Assembly: GCA_963682055.1 (NCBI GenBank)
Contig: OY821750.1
Coordinates: 6,140,501-6,204,500 of the forward strand
Length of the DNA: 64,000 nucleotides
Source: Primula veris
Lineage: Eukaryota; Streptophyta; Magnoliopsida; Ericales; Primulaceae
Direction: 5' to 3'
Translations under genes and position numbers: made by a program
Notes under the pieces: generated by a model
What the model saw: only the letters and a program-made list of their open reading frames with translations
What the model was told of the DNA's origin: nothing
The model's database searches: none
Shown here: positions 12,083-23,819 of the stretch, piece by piece
How the letters are laid out: every line of letters begins with the position of its first letter
How positions within the stretch are numbered: the first letter of the stretch is position 1

Positions 12083-12262
12083 CGCCCAAACAATCAAGCG
12101 GCGATTTCTCCAATCCAAACCTCTCTCTTATTATAATAACATTCTCTCTCTCTCTCTCTCTTACACACACTAAAACACACTTACATACACACACTTATAT
12201 ATACATACATAATCTCCCTCTCTCTCTCTCTATCTCTAAAAGTAATAATAATAATAATAATA
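12040..12262 (+). promoter_or_regulatory. CT-microsatellite-rich 5' leader of the pyruvate kinase gene
   Basis: Several CT tracts (about 12050-12081, 12121-12126, 12145-12160 and 12215-12238), a CA tract and an AAT run lead up to the ATG. CT-rich leaders near transcription starts are common in plant genes. The same layout is seen at the other genes of this window. No clear TATA box was fixed. Confidence 0.5.
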
Positions 12263-15200
12263 ATGGCAGCAATACAAGGCTCTCTATCCGGATTAAGAAG
12301 GTGCCACGTGGACGGACTAAGGAAGAGCCACGTGGAGAAGTTCGCATCTGGACCGTTGAGGAACTGCCATGTGACGGTACGCATTGCTAGCCGTTCGATC
12401 AGTGCGGTTAGATCCTCGCACGAGGTTATCCCCATGTCCCCTCAAGATTCACCCAAGGTCTAATTTAAATGTTTTGTTTTATTTGTTTTATGCGTTACTC
12501 GTTTGCTTTATACTTTATATTATATGAACTGGCTAATCTTGATGTTAAATTTTATGATTAGATTTTAAAAAAAAAAATTCATTTTGACAATTTTGATAAC
12601 AGTTATAACCCGGTCAAAAATTGCACGTAGTTTCGTAGTGGACAATTAAATAGTAACGGAGGGTGTACAAGTTATAAGCAGTTTAAAATTGCACGTAGTT
12701 TCGTAGTGGACAATTAAAAGGGAACGGAGGGAGTAGTTTTTTTTTATTATGAAGATTTCCCAAAGGTCTATTTTTAATAATAATCTAACAAATGTCTTTT
12801 TTTTATTAATTTCAACACGTTAATGAAAGTTAGATACTGGCTGGTTATATATAGGGATTGCAAGGTTCTACTTTATAATCCCCGATTCTATTTTTCATTA
12901 ATTAATGTTTTCTTTACTAGCTTTATTGAGTTGGGAGATTGAAATTATGCCGAAATTGGTTACGAAGAATCAGGATTGGCTGGTTTTGCAGCATAGATTA
13001 ATGTACATATAAATCTATATGAATAGTTAACTACATACATTGGATAAATTAAGTAGTAAAAGTGCAATCTGTACAATCTGAAAGACCAAAACTGTAAACA
13101 TCTATAAAACATGGACGGATTAGTCATGTTGACTATTTTCCTTAAAGAAGAGCCATCTATGTGTATTTATTTATTGGTTGATGTTAATTAATTGATTTTT
13201 AATGAGTTTATGATATATTTACTATGCCAAAGTTGTTTATGTAGAATCCAGATCCGTATTTTATGCAATTTTTCTATCTAAACTCGGCATAACTTAATGT
13301 CCTGTATACTATAGACAGACATAAAAATATGCAAAGATTGCTAGTTTCCATCTTTCAATATCAGATTTTTGTTCTATATGAATTCTGCCTGCATTTTACC
13401 CCCTACAATTTAAGGTCTCATTTTTCTATCAATCAAGGGTGGAAGGTGATTGCTAGGTTCCAGCTTATTAATCGCAATTTTTTTGTTGGTAGCATTAGAT
13501 AGGGGAACAATGGCCTAGGAAAATTTACAGTTTTTAGCCAATGTCATACCTCCTATAGTTTCATGTAGGCGACCCCAAGTTCTTCAGATGAAGGCTTAGT
13601 TTAATTATGATAAGTTGTTATGTATTTTGGCCAACTATTTTTTTTGAAAGTTAAAATAATATGAAAGTGATAACTGTGTCAATATTAGTTATGAAGAATC
13701 TGGGTTGGAAGCTTATGCAGTTGTATTGTATGAAATCAGCATGTCTTAATCTACATACATATACAGCCATCATTGCATTTTAGGTCTCATTGAATGTTGG
13801 TTTATTTTATTTTTTTGGCTTATAAGTTAGTAGTGCATTTTGGCCAACTTAAAATCCAATCTCATTGGTTTTCTACTTTCCAAGCTACAAGTTTTAACCT
13901 TAAAGGACCCAGTTTGTTCTCTCTCAACTTCACATAAGCCAGAGTATTATTTTCGTACCTACTTCTAAAGGGGCTTGCATGTCTACTAAAGATGTTAGAA
14001 TTTGGCAATTTTCCCCAAAATGTTTTCAACTTTTTTTACTTGAAAATTGAGGTGTACACATCTCGTGTTTGACTGGTTGTTTTCCCTTAAATTTTTCTAA
14101 AGATTCCATCCTTGTCAAAAGTGCTGGTTTGTTGTTAGTTTCCTTATAGGATGACCAAATCATCATGATTACATTTTTAAGCTTTTTTCGACTCATGGTA
14201 AAATAGGATGGAAGCGAAAACTTCCATGATAGAGCAGTGTTTTCTTTTTCATCTTAATTTCCAGCAACGAAAGCACCTACGGAGTGTAGATATGAATTAA
14301 GCTGAAGGTATAGAAACTGATGAAAATGAGACCAAACGACTTAATCATATAATGGGGATTATCATACAAGTAGTTTGTAGTATGGTCAAATTTGTTTCTT
14401 CCTACCATTAGTCCCCTAGCTTACCTTGTATGAACAAGCTCATGCATCATATTATAATCTCTTTCTTTGTCAGGAAACCTATAATAGGAAGGTTCTTGTA
14501 AAAATGGATTTGAGTGTAAAGTATTTAATTTTTGTACTATATCATCTTTTGGTTCAAAAAATCGGATGGTTATTCTCATCGGGTTTTATTTATTTTTTGA
14601 TCAGATAGAAGGACTTCCATACCTACAAGGACTTCAGCAGCATGGTGACACGTCATCGAGTGTGTGGTCTAAGCCAACTGTTACCCGTAAGACCAAAATT
14701 GTATGCACAATTGGTCCTTCTACCAATACAAAGGAAATGATATGGAAATTAGCCGAGGCTGGTATGAACGTTGCTCGTATGAATATGTCTCATGGAGATC
14801 ATGCTTCTCATCAGAAAGTTATTGACCTGGTGAAAGAATACAATGCTCAAAACAAAGACAATGTTATTGCTATTATGCTCGATACTAAGGTAAGTTTTTT
14901 ATATTCTACCAACTTCATTACCAGTTAGACAAGAGTCACGAAACTGAACAATTAAAAACTGGGAAGAAAAATTGAAAACTGAACTGTTTGTTTTTAAGCA
15001 ATTCAATTTTTACTTGCTGTACCAAATAGAAAAAGAAGTATATGTTGGGTACTAATTAAGTTAGAAGACAGATTATTTTTCTCTGTTTTGGAAACTCGCT
15101 TCAAAGCTCTAAAACTTCGTTATTACTAGCTTAGGCACACAAAAAAAAAGATACACTTTGCTCAAAAGCTCAAACAACATGTGCTTTTTATGCTAGGAAA

Positions 15201-18200
15201 GCTTAGATTTTAGTGAGACTCTTGCTAAAGCGCTTTCGCTAAATGTCTCGTCTTGAAACACTGATATCTTTTAAAGTATTCTATCGCCTTTCCCCATTTT
15301 TTAAACTATTTTATCAAACATTTTCTATCTAGTCTCCATTTATGTATCTTTTCTTTTCAATGTTGAATACAAAACTGAAAAAAGCGAGTTAGCTGGGGTA
15401 CTAATTGCTAACTTTATAGGTTGGTGTACAGAATCAAAACTGGATGATTCCTTAATGTGATAAATCCATTTATTAAATTAAAACTTCGTTATGCATTGTC
15501 AACACGGTTGTATTCTTGTTTGTAGGGCCCTGAGGTTAGGAGTGGTGACTTACCCCAACCAATCATGTTGTCACCTGGCGAAGCATTCACTTTCACCATT
15601 AAGAGAGGTGTTGGCACAGCTGATACTGTTAGTGTCAACTATGATGATTTTATCAATGATATTGATGTTGGCGATATGCTTCTTGTTGATGGTATTTTTC
15701 TTCTTAAAATTGTCCGCTAATTTTTTAATTCTCCTACTTTCTTTAGCTCGTAGTTTTTTTTTGAGCTTGCAACTTATACATTTTATCTACTATTAAAGTC
15801 TTTTATTTAATCTCGTTTATTCTGTTTTTCTTACTCATGTTCGGACCTTATTCCATATACTTGACATAATAATGTTTGGATCAGTGAAGAGATATTCATT
15901 CAATTCTTTATTATAAAGATCTCACTTCAAAGCGTCTTTAAACTCGTTTTGGCTCGCAGAGTAAACAGTTTTAAAAAAAAATTATATGCCTCTAGCTGTC
16001 CTTTTGCGATCTAAAACAAGAAAACTTGCATTTTCTATTGTTTTCTAAAAGCTTAAACATAAAACTGCTTTAATTTTTTCAATCAATGACGAAAAGACGA
16101 CTTATCTACAGATTTTCTGGTATCATTAGAAATTGCGTTTTTTTTTACTAATGCAGGTTTTTTTAAAAAATATTTCACTATTTTATGCTTCTTGGTGTGA
16201 TATTTGATGGATTATTGATAGATTTAGGCTCATTGTTTGGCGCAGAGCCTGGGTGATTACGCGGAATTAAGCGAATTAGACGGCAATTAAACGGAATTAG
16301 GCGCTAAGTGTCCTATATCCCCCTAGAAGATTGGATTTAGATAACTTCAGATGCAAATTAGAGAATTTAGTTGGGAACAGAGAGATATTCAAAGAGAAGT
16401 TAAAGCTTTTCATCGATCATGAACATAATGAGTCTCAATAACAATAAATCTTTTAAATTGTTTAACCCTTATAGGAAACTGTAATAAGCCTATTTATTAA
16501 AAAAAGACATAATTAACTAGGTAGTAAAATGAAAAAAAAAGTTTTTCCTTCTCCTCATAGTATTCGGCTCAGCCCCTCATTAGCCACTAGGGTGGGCCTT
16601 GGTCAATAACCCATCAGTATAGCTTCTTTTTCTTAAAATCATCTGCTAATTTTTGTATTCTGTTATTTTCTTTCAGATCTAAGATTATATATTCTACCAG
16701 CTATTACAGTCTTATATTTAAACATGTTTATAATTCTTTTGGTGTAATGCAGGTGGTATGATGTCATTAGTGGTGAAGTCCAAAACCAGTGATTCAGTTA
16801 AATGTGAAGTTGTTGATGGTGGAGAGCTTAAATCTAGAAGACATTTAAATGTTAGAGGAAAAAGTGCTACACTGCCATCCATTACTGGTAAATAGTCAAA
16901 GAGTTGTCTTTTATTTAGTTATTTGAACCTCTTTTGTGCTTGTAAATTAATGATGACTATATTGATTACTACAGAGAAGGATTGGGAAGACATCAAGTTT
17001 GGAGTTGAAAACAAAGTGGATTTCTATGCCGTTTCCTTTGTTAAAGATGCAGCAGTTATCCATGAATTGAAGAATTACCTGAACAGTATGTCAATAATAC
17101 TTTTTTTCTTTCTCTTCTCAATCATACTAAGTAACAAAAGTTTGTTCTTTATGATTTGTAGGTTTTAAATCACATTATTAACTATTTTCAGGTTGTGGTG
17201 CTGATATACATGTTATCCCAAAAATTGAGAGTGCTGATTCCATTCCAAATTTGCACTCAATTATCACTGCATCTGATGGGGTGAGCTCTGGTTTTTAGTT
17301 TTAAGATGGGCATATACTGATATCACTTACCACATCCGAAATGGGACTTTGTTATTGCTTTAACTCATGTACTTTCACTTGTTATGTTTAAAAATCAGGT
17401 AGATAAACAACATAGTTTACGGCTTTATTAAAGTATGAGAGAGAAAAATATCATTTTTTTGCACCAAACTATTGAATTTTTCAACTGAATCTACAGAATA
17501 TCAAACAACTACTAGTCTACTACCCAGCCTATTGAAATTCATAATTAAGATGCCAATCTACACAAAATTAAAGAATTAGTACATTTAACTATCACAATTC
17601 ACATGTATTTAAAGGTTTTATATTCAATGGTTTGTGTATAATTGCCCGATTATAAACGCACCAATCTTTTCGAACATTTAGTATAGAACTATTGCTTTTA
17701 AGTTGAATTTTTAGCACCTGTGTACTAATAGTTCGAGTCTGTATCAATCGCTATCTACATTGTGAGACTTAACAGCTTGGTCTCTTAATTGTTAAAAGTC
17801 CATAGTTTGGTGTTTGGAAGTGATAATTTTCCAAATTAAAGGCAATAAAAGAGAAGTGAGGACCAATAATTGGTTCTTTTAAGCTTTTCTGCTTATAGTC
17901 TAACGCATGGCTATCTTTGTATCTTTTCTGATTTTAGGCTATGGTTGCTAGAGGAGATCTTGGTGCAGAGCTACCAATGGAGGAAGTTCCTTTGTTGCAG
18001 GTATGAGCTTGTGCTGATTAAAAGATATAAAAATCACAAGTTTATATCAATTCTAAAGATAGACGACTTATGTGAACAGGAAGAGATAATAAATCTGTGC
18101 CGTAGCATGGGGAAAGCTGTTATTGTGGCAACAAATATGTTGGAGAGCATGATTGTTCACCCTACTCCAACTCGAGCTGAGGTGTCCGACATAGCTATTG

Positions 18201-19479
18201 CTGTTAAAGAGGGCTCTGATGCTGTTATGCTTTCGGGAGAAACTGCTAACGGGAAGTAAGTCACTGATGACGTCAATTAATAATTTCTTTCTTTTCTGGG
18301 TGAATTTTAACAATCGTTTTCATAATCGGTATTTTAAATCGATTGTAAATGTATTTTAAATCGATTTCTTCTATGCAGGTTTCCTTTGAAAGCTGTCAAG
18401 GTCATGCATACTGTGGCTTTACGAACTGAGGCAACATTAGCTGGTCGGCAGACGCCAACTAATATTGGAAAAGCTTTTAAGGTTATACTCTATACATCTG
18501 CACCTGTACTTATTACTCCACTTCTTTTAAGATATCAGCCATATATACCAAGTTACCAACTTTGTCTTGTGTTATGCAGAATCATATGAGTGAGATGTTT
18601 GCATACCATGCCACAAAGATGTCCAATACTCTTAATACCTCAATAGTTGTGTTTACCAAAACTGGTTCCATGGCTATCCTATTGAGCCATTTTAGACCTT
18701 CCGGAACCATTTTTGCTTTTACAAATGAGTAAGTCTTCTTTTGTAACTATTATCTTTGCCATTTGTTTAATCTTATTATAGACATTTTGCACCTTTTTAT
18801 CTTTGGCGATTTGTTGGTGAAAATTTTATGAATGTCCGGGGGATAGTCAATCCCTCTTTATCTTGTTTTGTACATTGTTTGGGTGTTATCTAATATATCT
18901 GACGTGACAACTGCAGGAAGATAGTACAACAGCGGTTGGCGTTGTACCAAGGAGTATGCCCCGTGTACATGGAGTTTTCAGATGATGCTGAGGAAACGTT
19001 TGGAAATGCACTCGATGTGTTGCGGGTAAGATTCCACAACCCTAGATGACTTACTCCATTTCGGTGTATTTTGTGTGGATACTACTATAGAATCAGGAAT
19101 GTGCAGTGTAAAAGATAAAATCCATTTAAGCCACTTAATCTCTTCAAAGCGGAGATAAGAGCACAGCACACTTGATCAGGATTCTATTGGGCTTTTTGGG
19201 AACCTCTTAAGGAAACTTTTACGATAACTACTTCATCAAAGAGCAATTTTCCTGTTTCCAAACCCAGGAAAAAGCTTTCAGAACCACCTAACACTTTTTT
19301 AAAGTTATTAGCTTATTAAAAGAGCACAAAGCGTGAGATTACTAACAATAAGTGTTTCCTTTTGGATTCAGAAACAAGGAATGGTGAAAGAAGGAGAGCA
19401 CATAGCTCTTGTTCAGAGCGGGAGACAGCCCATCTGGCGATCCCAGTCCACACACAATATCCAAGTCAGGAAAATATAG
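12263..19479 (+). CDS. PKP2: Plastidial pyruvate kinase, beta-type subunit
   Basis: Converts phosphoenolpyruvate and ADP to pyruvate and ATP in the plastid stroma, feeding fatty-acid synthesis. The coding exons are 12263-12457, 14605-14889, 15526-15691, 16753-16887, 16975-17085, 17192-17280, 17938-18000, 18080-18255, 18379-18481, 18580-18728, 18917-19025 and 19372-19479. They total 1689 bp, or 562 aa, close to the family length. Residues 1 to about 60 are rich in Arg and Ser and poor in acidic residues, as in a transit peptide. [12 protein letters not shown] opens the barrel. The active-site signature [10 protein letters not shown] places Lys at 308, with the Mg2+ ligands E310 and D334 (in ARGDLGAE). 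The C terminus [13 protein letters not shown] is typical of the plastid beta group. All introns are GT-AG; the first donor is the weak AAG-GTCTAA. The start is the only ATG before the transit region. It could be either beta isoform (PKP2- or PKP3-like); the beta class is secure. Confidence 0.95.
12578..12736 (+). mobile_element. Two Stowaway-type MITE arm fragments in pyruvate kinase intron 1
   Basis: TTGCACGTAGTTTCGTAGTG followed by GACAATTAAA and AACGGAGGG occurs twice in tandem (about 12620-12663 and 12688-12733). This matches the right arm of the full MITE at 43490-43724. No left arm is present, so these are duplicated half elements. Confidence 0.65.
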
Positions 19480-20440
19480 GCAGCATACAGAAATTGATAT
19501 TCTCCGCATAAGTTAATTTTGCAGGTTTCCTATTGGTTTTGTTTTTCCTTTTGTATTTTGGATGTTTTTTTAATGTTTTCTGTACCATTGAGTAGCCAAC
19601 CATGGGCGTCTTAGTGTTCTTGGTCGACTAGTCTATGTTTTTTGCTGGTATTTTGTGTTAATTCATTTGAGAGAATATGTTAAACTTGGAATCAATGAAA
19701 GATTTGTATGTGCAGATGAGAACATCTGCAGTTTTCCTTAAAACTTATCCTGTTTTTCTGCTTTTATCATTATCCATGTGTTGTTGGTGGTAGTACCTTT
19801 CCATCAAAAATATTTTTCAGTATGTTCGATTTAGAGTTGCCCTTTAAGGCTATGTCGACTGATTATGTTTGTATCTTGGGTTTTAGGTTTTATTCTTGAG
19901 CTTTTTATGGGAATTTATGTCGGTATAAGCATAAGTTACATGTTATACTTGACATCAAGACTCCCGTCGCCTGTCGGTAGAATATTTTCATTCTAAAAAT
20001 GGCTAGGAACATGTGTGACATGCAATCACAAAAACTTCATTTTAACAAATGTACAATGTGAATTTGCTGGAATATGAACTTAGACACTGTTGTCAATGAC
20101 TACACATGAATTGAGATTCAATAAATTACTAGGTAGATACGAATTGCTGGTAGAATAATTGCCGAGCTGTGTTTATAGCCTTTTATTCAAATACTGTGCT
20201 AGTTGTTGCCTACTTCAGGTCCCAATAAATGGCATTTCGTTCTTTTCAGCGAGCACTCGTATGATTTGTCGGTTCCGAACAATTATAGTTAATGAACCGA
20301 ATAAATTGTAATCACATCTGGAAGTAGAGAGCATTTCAGCATGGACTTAGAAACATGTTCGTTTATTTATTAATGTTTCATGCCTGAACAAAATCATGCT
20401 CGTGTTCAGAATCGGACTTGTTTAATTATTTTAATATATA
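19480..20440. other. Pyruvate kinase 3' region and spacer
   Basis: T-rich sequence downstream of the stop codon, probably including the 3' UTR (for example to about 19720). I see no further gene. At about 20260-20420 there are GTTCGGTTCC- and CATGCTCGTGTTC-like phrases of the kind found in dispersed plant repeats. Confidence 0.45.
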
Positions 20441-20715
20441 TCATTCTATTATAATAATATCAATATTTAGCAATTTTTTTTCCAAAAATACCCCTACACA
20501 TTTATATTAATTATAATAATATCATACTTCCATAAAAATATAAAAAGTAAAAACTAATAAAGTTATTTATCACCCTTTAACAACCAAATATTCTTTTAAA
20601 TCTTAGATTATGTTTTTTTTGTATTATCCACGTATTTATGTCATAATTATACTTATTTTCTATATTTTTATTGCATTATGCGCCGCACACGCAACGCGTG
20701 AGACACGATTACTAG
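20441..20715 (+). mobile_element. Probable short non-autonomous Helitron
   Basis: The 5' end is A|TCATTCTATTATAAT. The 3' end has a small hairpin (CACGC-AAC-GCGTG, about 20686-20702) followed about ten bases later by CTAG|T. The flanking A (20440) and T (20716) fit the A^T insertion preference of Helitrons, which make no target duplication. The body is AT-rich and non-coding, about 275 bp. Confidence 0.55.
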
Positions 20716-20962
20716 TATATATATAAATATATTCATGCTTATAAATACTCTTCACTTTATATAATTATAAAAAAAATTAAACAAAATCATTTTATGTTAA
20801 AACTCACAATACTTATTCGTATTATTAATTATATTATCATCACAGTTTTAAACTAAGCAAAAAAGATATTTTAAACAAAACGATGTTAAATACTCGTTAA
20901 CAGGTTCGACTCGATCTCGTATTATAACGAGCTAAATCTAAATAAAATTGCATGGCTAATCC

Positions 20963-21268
20963 GTTTAGTAAACAAATCGAGCATGAATCTCGACTCGTCT
21001 CATTCCTAGTTACTCCCACTATCTCAAAAATATGGTATGGTTTAACTTTGCATCAATATTAAAAAAGTTAATTACAATACGTTTAGTAAACAAATCGAGC
21101 ATGAATCTCGACTCGTCTCATTCCTAGTTACTCCCACTATCTCAAAAATATGGTATGGTTTAACTTTTATGGCTGATCCGTTTAGTAAACAAATCGAGCA
21201 TGAATCTCGACTCGTCTCATTCCTAGTTACTCCCACTATCTCAAAAATATGTTATGGTTTAACTTTTC
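20963..21268 (+). repeat. Three-copy repeat of about 90 bp
   Basis: A core running from GTTTAGTAAACAAATCGAGC through CTCGACTCGTCTCATTCC to GGTTTAACTTT starts at 20963, 21081 and 21180. The core is almost unchanged, while the spacers differ (118 and 99 bp between starts). Copies 1 and 3 continue into CATCAATATTAA; copy 2 does not. Confidence 0.9.
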
Positions 21269-21279
21269 ATCAATATTAA

Positions 21280-21832
21280 TGATAGAACATAAAAATTGGA
21301 CCCGAATAAATCTATTCGGGTACGAACCGACCCACCCATCATAGAGGGGTATCCAACGCTTGAATGAGTTATCACATGCCTTTCTTTGAGAATAAGAGTG
21401 GATATTACTAAAAGCCCAAGCCCACTTAACTAGGGACCCATGTCTGAAAAATCCCATGAGATGGAGACATTTGTCAACATCCTAGGAGGCATAATTGCCT
21501 ATAAATAGCCAAGTATCACCTAAAAAAGGGACCAGAAAACATATCTCAAAAATATAGAGAGAATGAGTGAAAAGATAAAAACTTGTCATAACGTATCACA
21601 TCAATAGCCTAACCGAGCAAGTTAGAGAATCGAGCACCGAAGAGAAAAGAAAGATCACATTCAGGATCAAACAGGGAATCCGAGCATAAACATAAGTGAT
21701 AGAGTTGTAGTCCGAACAACGGCAATTGCCGAATAATAATAAAGATCAAGAAGTGTTCATCGTTTATTGTCAATTCATTATATATTATTGTTAAAAAGTC
21801 TAACGCTACCGACCAAAGTTATGGCTTTGTCA
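21280..21832 (+). mobile_element. Solo LTR (553 bp) with 5-bp target duplication
   Basis: It starts TGATAGAACA and ends GGCTTTGTCA. It is flanked by ATTAA at 21275-21279 and ATTAA at 21833-21837. A TATA-like box TATAAATA lies at 21500. No internal retrotransposon sequence is present. Removing the LTR and one ATTAA gives CATCAATATTAAAAAAGTTA, exactly the sequence found without an insert at 21051 in the neighbouring repeat copy. Superfamily is not assigned. Confidence 0.9.
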
Positions 21833-21929
21833 ATTAAAAAAGTTAATTACAAAATATAATATGCTTAAAATTTTACTATAATACCCTTTGATAGTATGAA
21901 AATACAATATACTTTTATTATCAATAGAA

Positions 21930-22215
21930 GAGCAGGCCGAAAACCCGAAAAAACCAAACCGAACCGAAAAACTGAAACTTTTTCGGTTCGGTTTCGGTTT
22001 ACGATAAAACCGGATCGAAAAAAATCGGAAAACCCGAAAAACCGAAAATAAAACCAAAAAGAGCGAAAAACCTGAAAGACTGAATCCGGACCGAAACAAA
22101 ATGGTTCGGTTCGGTCCAAAAAATAAAAATACCAAAAACCGGTAAGATCGAACCGAAAAATCTGCTCGATTTCGATACCGATTTTGCCAAAAACCGGACC
22201 GAAGCGGACCGAAGT
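21930..22215. repeat. Low-complexity CCGAAAA/AACCGAAC repeat
   Basis: An irregular array of 5-8-bp words such as CCGAAAAAC and GGTTCGGTT on both strands, as found in dispersed plant DNA-transposon relics. Open frames through it (rich in R, F, S and G) are repeat artefacts. Confidence 0.7.
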
Positions 22216-22354
22216 TGATCAATAGTCATCTAATATGGATATCTATGTAATTTTAAAATATATGTATCCGCTACCATGTAATTTGGGAAAAATGAAAAAT
22301 GAAATATCACTAATGAAATTCGACAAAATAAAAAACAACAAACTAATCTACTTA

Positions 22355-23245
22355 TGAGCCTGGATTTTTCCACTGTAATTTATCTGTTTCCATGCTCAAA
22401 CCATACATTTTTTTTCCGAACCGTAATTTTGACTTACCAACCGTAAGTCAAAAGTCAAACCGTAATTTTGACTTACATAAATTACTGTTTACACTCTGAA
22501 ATTACCAAATTGCGTCTGTGTTAAAAATCTGAAAATTTTTCAGAGAGCTTGGCCGATCGATCGGCTGTGAAGTCCGATCGATCGGCTGTGAAGTCCGATC
22601 GATCGGCCAAGCCCTCTGGAAAAAATTTCAGAGGCCTAATTAACTCAAAAAAATATTTACGGACTGAATCGTGATTTACGATTTGATAAAATGTCAATAA
22701 GTTAATTTGTTTCGAGTAACATGATAAAATGTCGTTTCGAGTACTAATCATTTAAAAAAATGGTTAATTTGTTTAAAATAAAATTTGCCTACTTATCTCA
22801 AAAAAAATATTTACCCATCGTAATCGTGACTTACGGTTTTATAAAAGGCCAATAAGTTAATTTGTTTCGAGTAACATGATAAAATTTCGTTTCGAGTACT
22901 AATCATTTAAAAAAATGGTTAATTTGTTTAAAATGATAGACGATTCAATAACGAACATAACGGTTGAAACGGAACTAAATTTGGAGTGAGTCCGAACAAA
23001 TAATTTATAGTTTCACAATATATTAATATTGAAAAAAAATGAATAAGTCACGATTACGGTCCGTAAATGTTTTTTTTGAAGGTCTGTGGAAAATTTTCAG
23101 ATTTTCAACGCATGGGCAAGTTGGTAATTTCATAGTGTAAACTGTAATTTTGAGTTTTACTAAATTTGACTTCCGATTCGTAATTCTTCGGAACCCGAAA
23201 AAAAAAATCAAGGTTATAAATTGCAGTGGAAAATACAGGGGGAGT
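22355..23245. mobile_element. Foldback-type non-autonomous DNA element, about 0.9 kb
   Basis: About 200 bp at each end are inverted copies. TCCACTGTAATTTAT (left) matches TCCACTGCAATTTAT read from the right. Further in, GTTTACACTCTGAAATTACC matches GTTTACACTATGAAATTACC, and AATCTGAAAATTTTTC matches AATCTGAAAATTTTCC. The interior holds a roughly 155-bp tandem duplication (about 22645-22960) and a GATCGATC-rich inverted cluster. No open coding frame. Target duplication was not resolved; a Mutator-like origin is possible. Confidence 0.75.
22541..22620 (+). repeat. Cluster of CCGATCGATCGG palindromes
   Basis: A 21-bp unit with CCGATCGATCGGCTGTGAAG is repeated almost three times. The cluster is enclosed by an inverted repeat, AGCTTGGCCGATCGATCGG on the left and CCGATCGATCGGCCAAGC on the right, which extends outward over CAGAG and an A/T run. 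It could form a strong hairpin. It sits inside the foldback element. Confidence 0.9.
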
Positions 23246-23280
23246 TCTTTTTTCATTACCCATATTACTCATATCTATTA

Positions 23281-23413
23281 GAAACCCGGGATTGGCAATC
23301 TCATGTCTACATGGGTGTCTACGTGGCTGTTTTCTTTCTTTAATCGTTGAATTCCCCCAGTTTTAACACACACAAAAATACCTCCCCTAATTTTACCCCA
23401 AAAAAATATAAAT
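23281..23413 (+). repeat. Repeat segment interrupted by the Copia element (first copy)
   Basis: ACCCGGGATTGGCAATC, GTCTACGTGGC, AGTTTTAAC and CTAATTTTACC recur in the same order at 31700-31800. Part of it (ACTCATATCTATTA with ACCCGGGATTG) also recurs inverted at 31585-31620. The Copia element inserted at its A-rich end. Confidence 0.75.
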
Positions 23414-23625
23414 TGTTGTAATACACTATTAGCTACGTATATAGGGAGACAGAAGTAGAGAGAGGGGAGAACAGTATGGTCTTTATTATATATGAATATT
23501 TGAATGAATGAATGAATGTAAACTACAAGACCCCTAACCCTCTTTATATAGATAGAGGGGTAGGGTTACAAGCCCACTTGGGCCCATAAAATATAAGCCC
23601 AAGAGTCCAATAATATCTTACAACA
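23414..23625 (-). repeat. 3' LTR of the Copia element (left on +)
   Basis: 212 bp, with TG...CA ends and a TATA-like TATATAAAGA on - at about 23550-23541. Compared with the right LTR, four single-base differences are seen and no indel. Confidence 0.95.
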
Positions 23626-23819
23626 CTCCCCCTTTGGACGTCTTGAATTCTTCGTCTTCATGCAGTCGATCTGAGTCGAGTTCATTCGCAGTGCTAAACA
23701 CATAAAAACCTTAGGGACGGAAAACCCAGTGTGGGACAAAACCGGTACCTAGGAGAAACTGTGTAGCCGAATGATATAGGCCGAAATATCATGTAAGTAA
23801 CTAACCACAAAACAGTGTG

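Noticed and set aside
21830..22229. Overlapping minus-strand frames rich in F, R, S and G
   Set aside because: They translate the CCGAAAA low-complexity repeat. All three frames look alike, as expected from a short-word repeat.
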